In this document: positions 22,464-25,546 of the stretch, one piece after another
How positions within the stretch are numbered: position 1 is the stretch's first letter
How the letters are laid out: each line of letters opens with the position of its first letter
Origin: a virus
Length of the DNA stretch: 25,546 bases
Strand: one strand, 5' to 3'
Virus record (IMG/VR): IMGVR_UViG_3300010293_000035
Location: 1-25,546 of that record
The notes under the pieces: generated by a model
What the model was told of the DNA's origin: nothing
The model's input: the letters and a program-made list of their open reading frames with translations, nothing else
Databases searched by the model: none
Translations under genes and position numbers: made by a program

Positions 22464-23197
22464 TCCTCGTCCTCCGTTGTCACAGATGTCTTGCCCTTGT
22501 TGGACACGCGGTAGTGCGTGCATGTGACACGAGAATCTCTGCTGCCGATTCGACGACACGCAGAGACAAGGGAGATCAGGCTCTCGCGTTCGTTGTGTTC
22601 AAACGCTTGGCCGTGGTGACGCTGCTTGAGTCTTGGATTGCGGTAGTCATTGGACACCGGGAGTTCGATCAGTCCCCAGCCGAAAGGCAGTTCTTCGGCC
22701 CTGAGTAGTCCTTCGGGGCAAACGTAGCACCTTCGATTCCCAAGTCCAACCCCTGTGTCACGCCATTCTTTCTTGCGGTCGGCATGGAAGTCGCTGCGGC
22801 TCGTCTTCGCTTCGAGAACCCAGCATGTGCCATCAGCTTCCCAGCCGATGACATCCGGCTCCTCGTTGGTCGTGTTCTTCCAGCCGCTTCTGGGTTCTGT
22901 GACGACCACCACGCAGCCCCGGCTCATCAGCCACTTGCGACCGAGATCGACGAGGAGGTTGTGTGTCACACCATGCTCCCGCGCCGTGGGCCTTGGCTTC
23001 GTGAGACGCCATGTCCGCACCACCAGAGCGGGCCACATCTCAGCCTCGTCTGGCTTGTCAACAGGATGTGCCCACGCGCTCGACGGCCCGTTCGTGATGA
23101 GGCCGATGTTGGTGCTGACTCCGATGACCACCATCTCCACCCAGCCGCTGCCGACCTTCCGCCAGAGATGTCGGCCAACCTTGAACTTCTGGCTCAT
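22460..23197 (-). CDS. PD-(D/E)XK nuclease, MmcB-like
   Basis: 245 residues from ATG 23197 with GAGG seven bases before. The core at residues ~110-200 has a nuclease pattern: EEPDVIGWEADGTCWVLEAK (D then E-x-K at the end of the next strand), then SRSDFHADRKKEWRD and CYVCPEGLLRAEELPFGW, closing with GLIELPVS. This resembles MmcB-type PD-(D/E)XK repair nucleases, whose E-x-K and DF-x-D-K-W motifs it shares. The N-terminal ~100 residues are unlike that family (WAHPVDKPDEAEMW). It may process DNA ends or host DNA. Activity is inferred from the motif. Confidence 0.68.
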   Translation of the reverse strand: MSQKFKVGRHLWRKVGSGWVEMVVIGVSTNIGLITNGPSSAWAHPVDKPDEAEMWPALVVRTWRLTKPRPTAREHGVTHNLLVDLGRKWLMSRGCVVVVTEPRSGWKNTTNEEPDVIGWEADGTCWVLEAKTSRSDFHADRKKEWRDTGVGLGNRRCYVCPEGLLRAEELPFGWGLIELPVSNDYRNPRLKQRHHGQAFEHNERESLISLVSACRRIGSRDSRVTCTHYRVSNKGKTSVTTEDEE

Positions 23198-23403
23198 CAC
23201 AGCACCTCGTAGGTTTCAGTTGCGAAGAGCGTGACCCCACCGCCGTTCTCAAAGTCGGCGACACGACAGCCGAGAAAAGCTGCCTCGTTCCGATACGGCC
23301 CACGATAGGGTTCGATGCGCTCCACGCGGCGGGCACTCCCCGGCGAGTACATGGTGACAACGAGGTCGCCCACCTCTACATCTCTGCCGAGCTTCCGTGT
23401 CAC
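23197..23403 (-). CDS. Small beta-rich hypothetical protein
   Basis: 68 residues from GTG 23403, in a GTGACAC heptamer and overlapping the previous TGA (ATGTGACAC). It reads RKLGRDVEVGDLVVTMYSPG, then RRVERIEPYRGP, AAFLGCRVADFENGG and VTLFATETYEVL. The strand-loop pattern suggests a small beta barrel, maybe SH3-like. Function unknown. Confidence 0.5.
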   Translation of the reverse strand: MTRKLGRDVEVGDLVVTMYSPGSARRVERIEPYRGPYRNEAAFLGCRVADFENGGGVTLFATETYEVL

Positions 23404-23804
23404 ATGCCCCTCCTGTTGTACTCGGTGGGTGACATCGACAGCGCGATCTCGGCCTCGGCGGCAATCTCTTCGGCTGAGGTCGTGCAGCCGCGCAACTGGT
23501 GATTCTCATTGACACGACGGCGTGTCTCGGCAAGGAGGCGCTTGTGGAGTCGCACCAGCTTGGCGTCCTCGAAGCTCTTCACAGGTGCCACACCGACGAG
23601 CGGCATGATCTGGTCGAGCATGATCCGCACGTCTGCCAGTTCCTCCTGCACATGCTCCAAGCTATCGGAGCGGCGGAAGTTCACGAGGCGGATGATGGCC
23701 GCTGCCGCCTCGGCCATCTCTTCTGCGGCCTTCATCATCTGGCTCTCAGCGCCGTTCAAGTAGACAGCCCAAGCCAGCACGTTCTCTCGATCCTGTTGTT
23801 GCAT
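23400..23804 (-). CDS. MazG-like nucleotide pyrophosphohydrolase
   Basis: 134 residues from ATG 23804, with GGGAG five bases upstream; a GTG five codons earlier is less likely. Helical, with the MazG-type metal-binding motif EEMAE (residues 28-32), then E-x2-D in HVQEELADVR (E55, D58) and IMLDQIMPLVG. The MazG fold hydrolyses nucleoside triphosphates to monophosphates. In phages it may cleanse unusual nucleotides or lower (p)ppGpp. It could also process deazaguanine nucleotides, but nothing in the sequence shows that. Confidence 0.75.
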   Translation of the reverse strand: MQQQDRENVLAWAVYLNGAESQMMKAAEEMAEAAAAIIRLVNFRRSDSLEHVQEELADVRIMLDQIMPLVGVAPVKSFEDAKLVRLHKRLLAETRRRVNENHQLRGCTTSAEEIAAEAEIALSMSPTEYNRRGM

Positions 23805-23831
23805 CTCAACTCCCTGCACTTTGGCCGTGTG

Positions 23832-24035
23832 TCACGTTCCACGTGGAACATCGTCCCCGCCCTGTTCTACGACCGCTCGGCGTAGAACCACCTCAACGCC
23901 CATTGCCACAGACAACTCCCTCGCAACGGTTGCAGCCGCCTGATGCGTCATCCACGAGGCGAAGTCGCAAGTGATCTCAAGAGAGAACCCTCTTCGCACG
24001 CTCACGATGACACGCTGGAGATCAGGGTCGGCCAT
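23832..24035 (-). CDS. Small hypothetical protein whose 3' end carries a parS-like palindrome
   Basis: 67 residues from ATG 24035 with GGGAG seven bases before. It begins ADPDLQRVIVSVRRGFSLE, then FASWMTHQAAATVARELSVA and EVVLRRAVVEQGGDDVP, an alpha/beta pattern without a known family. Its last codons, for VPRGT, lie on the palindrome GTTCCACGTGGAAC and its TGA lies in a GTGACAC heptamer. It overlaps the upstream gene by 14 bases. Confidence 0.5.
   Translation of the reverse strand: MADPDLQRVIVSVRRGFSLEITCDFASWMTHQAAATVARELSVAMGVEVVLRRAVVEQGGDDVPRGT
23835..23850. other. parS-like palindrome (15/16 match to chromosomal centromere site)
   Basis: CGTTCCACGTGGAACA differs from the bacterial parS consensus TGTTNCACGTGNAACA only at the first base. 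The inner 14 bases are a perfect palindrome. It lies at the 3' end of a small gene, touching a GTGWCAC heptamer on the left. ParB of most bacteria binds parS to organise and partition chromosomes. No parA was seen; the only ParB-fold gene in the window (20378-20962) lacks a visible helix-turn-helix. Resemblance is direct; use by host or phage ParB is inferred. Confidence 0.6.
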
Positions 24036-24270
24036 GATTCCACTCCCTGACGAGGCGGTACTCGGCGATGCGATTGCTGCCGAATCGGCCCAGCATGAGG
24101 ACACGATGCGTGTCGATGATGTGACCTCGACGGCGCAAGTCGTAGATGCGGCTGGCGAGCCTCATGCAGCCGAGTTCACGGATTGCGTCGAGTTGTGTCA
24201 CCGGCTGCTCGCGCAGAAGCTCCAACAACTGTTCGCATTGCTTCTCGGCTGTTTTGCGGTTCACGCTCAC
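24022..24270 (-). CDS. Winged-helix (HTH) DNA-binding protein
   Basis: 82 residues from GTG 24270, overlapping the upstream TGA (GTGA) and with AAGGAGG before it; the longer frame starting at 24342 is a shadow of the previous gene. The middle has the winged-helix layout seen in small phage regulators: KQCEQLLELLREQPVTQLDA, then IRELGCMRLASRIYDLRRRG as recognition helix, then wing strands IIDTHRVLM and RIAEYRLVRE. It probably binds DNA as a regulator or replication accessory. The target is unknown. Confidence 0.72.
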   Translation of the reverse strand: MSVNRKTAEKQCEQLLELLREQPVTQLDAIRELGCMRLASRIYDLRRRGHIIDTHRVLMLGRFGSNRIAEYRLVREWNHGRP

Positions 24271-24530
24271 CGTGTCACCTCCTTCGCCTTCGGTGTGGGA
24301 AGCCCGCCAATGAACACGGCCTCTCCACTGGTGAGCTTCCATCCACGCTTCTTCGTCGCTCGGTAACCACGAGCGGCACGAATGCGAGAGGCGAGCGTCT
24401 CACGCATCGCGGCCTCAAGGTCATCGAGTTCCTTGTCACCGACTTTCGAGTAGCCGCCCTGATGGAGAATCAGCCGGAGTTCGCTCCGACTCAACAACCT
24501 CCCAGCGACACGCTGCCTCTTTTGTGTCAC
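24267..24530 (-). CDS. Small basic hypothetical protein
   Basis: 87 residues from GTG 24530, in a GTGACAC heptamer and overlapping the previous TGA; GGAGG lies eight bases upstream. An ATG five codons earlier is a weaker choice. It is basic: KRQRVAGRLLSRSELRLIL, DKELDDLEAAMRETLASRIR, YRATKKRGWKLTSGEAV. It ends in AAGGAGG, which serves the next gene. Function not recognised. Confidence 0.5.
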   Translation of the reverse strand: MTQKRQRVAGRLLSRSELRLILHQGGYSKVGDKELDDLEAAMRETLASRIRAARGYRATKKRGWKLTSGEAVFIGGLPTPKAKEVTR

Positions 24531-24787
24531 AGCACGTTCCTCCATCGCTTCAAGTCACAGTGGTTGTTGCCGCAAGCAACGTGCTCTCCTCTGTGCCCAG
24601 CAGGACGAGTGCAGATGCTGCCCTTCCACATGCTTCCGCATACCGCCGTGTCACGACCATCGCGGTAGGTCGGAGCGCAGAAGCGGCACCGCTGCTCGCC
24701 GTCCACTCGATACTTGGCCTCCGCTGGTTTTCGGGGCCGCACCTTGTATGGCAGCACAGCACAGCGACGGATGATTACTTGTGACAC
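24527..24787 (-). CDS. Cysteine/histidine-rich zinc-binding protein
   Basis: 86 residues from GTG 24787, within a GTGTCAC heptamer, with GGGAG five bases upstream; the longer frame is a shadow of the upstream gene. Metal-binding residues cluster at C34, C37 (CRFC), C50, C59, H65, H69, C72 and C77, including PAGHRGEHVACGN. Two zinc sites are likely. The overall fold may be a zinc ribbon or a treble clef. Possibly nucleic acid or protein binding. It overlaps the upstream gene by 13 bases. Confidence 0.6.
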   Translation of the reverse strand: MSQVIIRRCAVLPYKVRPRKPAEAKYRVDGEQRCRFCAPTYRDGRDTAVCGSMWKGSICTRPAGHRGEHVACGNNHCDLKRWRNVL

Positions 24788-25047
24788 AACTTCTCCCGAT
24801 TTCTGTGGTCGATGTAAGACTGCACGAGAGGGATAAGCGGCTCCGGCACCGTGTAGTGCTGGGCACCTTCTCGCGGCAGCTTCCGAAAGATTGAGTGCCA
24901 CACGAAACCTCGCGACCACAACCGTTCGACACGAATCTGAAGAACTTGGAAGTAGCCTCGTCCGTCGCGATAGGCGTATCCGGCCCACGTGAGAAACGCC
25001 TTGAAGTCGTCGAGCTTGTCAACGTGGAGAAGATTGCGGCGAGCCAT
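24775..25047 (-). CDS. Small hypothetical protein
   Basis: 90 residues from ATG 25047, with AAGGAGG five bases upstream, which fixes the start. It begins MARRNLLHVDKLDDFKAFL, continues TWAGYAYRDGRGYFQVLQI and VERLWSRGFVWHSIFRKLPR, and ends VQSYIDHRNREKLCHK. The aromatic-rich middle and charged helices suggest a compact DNA- or protein-binding domain, but no family was recognised. The last codons overlap a GTGTCAC heptamer. Confidence 0.6.
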   Translation of the reverse strand: MARRNLLHVDKLDDFKAFLTWAGYAYRDGRGYFQVLQIRVERLWSRGFVWHSIFRKLPREGAQHYTVPEPLIPLVQSYIDHRNREKLCHK

Positions 25048-25243
25048 CGTTTCCTCCTTCACGCTCTCGCGGCCTGTTGTCGGGTTCGCAGAAGTCGACA
25101 CCGTACTCTCGCTGCCAGCATGGATCACAGAGCGTGAATCCCGGCTGAACTGGTGTGCCACACGCACGGCATGTCTTCGCCTTCTCAGCGACCCTCTCAA
25201 CACAAGGCCCGCAGCGGTCGAGTTCTTTCTTCAGCTTACTCAT
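25019..25243 (-). CDS. Zinc-ribbon-like small protein
   Basis: 74 residues from ATG 25243, with AAAGGAG five bases before; overlapping the upstream TGA (ATGA). Three C-x2-C pairs (C11-C14, C25-C28, C39-C42) within the first 45 residues point to zinc binding. The end is disordered and charged (NRPREREGGNDGSPQ). It overlaps the next gene by 29 bases. Likely a small regulatory or replication-accessory protein. Confidence 0.6.
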   Translation of the reverse strand: MSKLKKELDRCGPCVERVAEKAKTCRACGTPVQPGFTLCDPCWQREYGVDFCEPDNRPREREGGNDGSPQSSPR

Positions 25244-25473
25244 GTCGTCTCCTTTGGTTCGTCTGCGCTGAGATCGAGCGGCCTGAGATCGGCGAGCCGC
25301 TGCTGCACCCATTCCGCCCGCTTTCTCACGTGCCACGGCGGTTCATGACTCCACTTCGCCTCGTGTTCCAACGCCTCGCGTTCTCGCCAGAGTCCACGGC
25401 CACGCAACCACACCCTCGCTTCGGGGAAGCGTTTGGCGAACTCCTGCCAGTCGGCTGCAATGAGATGCTGCAC
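25240..25473 (-). CDS. Small charged hypothetical protein
   Basis: 77 residues from GTG 25473, with GGAGG six bases before. It reads QHLIAADWQEFAKRFPEAR, LRGRGLWREREALEHEAKW and HVRKRAEWVQQRLADLRPL, strongly helical and charged, with many Trp. A nucleic acid or protein interaction role is possible; no family recognised. Confidence 0.5.
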   Translation of the reverse strand: MQHLIAADWQEFAKRFPEARVWLRGRGLWREREALEHEAKWSHEPPWHVRKRAEWVQQRLADLRPLDLSADEPKETT

Positions 25474-25474
25474 A

Positions 25475-25546
25475 CTACACCTCCAGCACAAGCTGCGTTG
25501 TGCCCATCGACTCCCCGCCACGAGTTCTCGTGGTGGAGATCTCCAC
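25475..25546 (-). CDS. Fragment of upstream gene (3' end only)
   Basis: An open frame from the right edge reads at least 23 codons (ending MGTTQLVLEV) to TAG at 25475. Its end gives GGAGG for the next gene. This is the expected pattern for an upstream gene, but too little is visible to name it. Confidence 0.4.
   Translation of the reverse strand: MEISTTRTRGGESMGTTQLVLEV
25519..25546. repeat. Two abutting palindromes at the right edge
   Basis: CACGAG-TT-CTCGTG at 25519-25532 is directly followed by GTGGAGATCTCCAC at 25533-25546, which is a perfect 14-base palindrome and ends exactly at the window edge. Both lie in the upstream gene fragment. They may be coincidental, or part of a structured region continuing beyond the window. 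Confidence 0.45.

Larger units (their letters stand above)
266..24787. repeat. Iterated odd palindrome GTGWCAC (about 64 copies by hand count)
   Basis: GTGTCAC (44 times on the plus strand) and its complement GTGACAC (20 times) occur about 64 times. Composition alone predicts about three. Copies include 266, 823, 1651, 4335, 8511, 9810, 10354, 10381, 10398, 12067, 12532, 13250, 14151, 15579, 16826, 17161, 18511, 19600, 20421, 20963, 21199, 22963, 23397, 23829, 24524 and 24781. They fall in all reading phases and often at gene junctions. From 1658 to 8510 there are only two copies. The related GTGSCAC is more mildly enriched (about 20). A dimeric protein, methyltransferase or replication/packaging factor could recognise it. 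Confidence 0.85.

Noticed and set aside
266-24787. GTGWCAC copies considered as Chi-type recombination or DNA-uptake sequences
   Set aside because: The motif is palindromic around a central base and occurs in both orientations on one coding strand, unlike the strand-biased Chi; uptake sequences are longer and have no known role in phages. No direct support for either.

Overview
The window is part of the genome of a tailed double-stranded DNA phage (or an integrated copy), most likely a siphovirus: it has a tape-measure protein of 888 residues, a tail-tube protein and tail-assembly genes, and no sheath protein or lysis genes. Every gene I can support lies on the minus strand, so transcription runs from the right edge to the left edge as one tightly packed unit. 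Neighbouring genes usually share 1-4 bases (ATGA, GTGA, TTGA or TGATG junctions), and no gap exceeds about 120 bases. The DNA is GC-rich and GTG starts are common. The host cannot be named from the sequence. No tRNA, rRNA, CRISPR array, integrase or insertion sequence was seen.

Layout from right (upstream) to left (downstream). (1) 25.5-21.2 kb: small early-type genes, including two cysteine-rich zinc-binding proteins, a winged-helix protein, a MazG-like nucleotide pyrophosphohydrolase, an MmcB-like PD-(D/E)XK nuclease and a RuvC-like resolvase. (2) 21.0-16.9 kb: a 7-deazaguanine DNA-modification cassette, namely a ParB-like protein, a DpdA-type transglycosylase, a small second QueD-like protein, a YhhQ-type precursor transporter, QueD, QueE and FolE. 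(3) 16.9-13.0 kb: small and large terminase, a short unknown gene, portal and a small overlapping gene. (4) 13.0-8.6 kb: virion-morphogenesis, minor head, scaffold, an epsilon15 gp7-like major capsid protein, a Bbp16-like decoration protein, connector and tail-terminator candidates. (5) 8.6-0 kb: tail tube, a two-frame tail-assembly-chaperone pair, tape measure, a small tail-tip protein, a large tail hub, and at the left edge a partial LamG-like tail protein.

How it works together: FolE, QueD and QueE would convert GTP to 7-carboxy-7-deazaguanine (CDG), the transporter could import preQ0, and DpdA would exchange guanine for the deazaguanine base in finished DNA, protecting the genome from restriction before the terminase packages it. 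No QueC is present in the window. The phage therefore either inserts CDG or a CDG-derived base, uses imported or host preQ0, or carries QueC elsewhere. The second QueD-like protein next to DpdA is a candidate tailoring enzyme.

Two signals are not explained by the genes. The odd palindrome GTGWCAC (GTGTCAC/GTGACAC) occurs about 64 times by hand count, roughly twenty times the composition-based expectation. It occurs in all three reading phases and at many start/stop junctions, and is nearly absent from the tail module at 1.7-8.5 kb. A 15/16 match to the bacterial chromosomal parS centromere site (core GTTCCACGTGGAAC) lies at 23835-23850.
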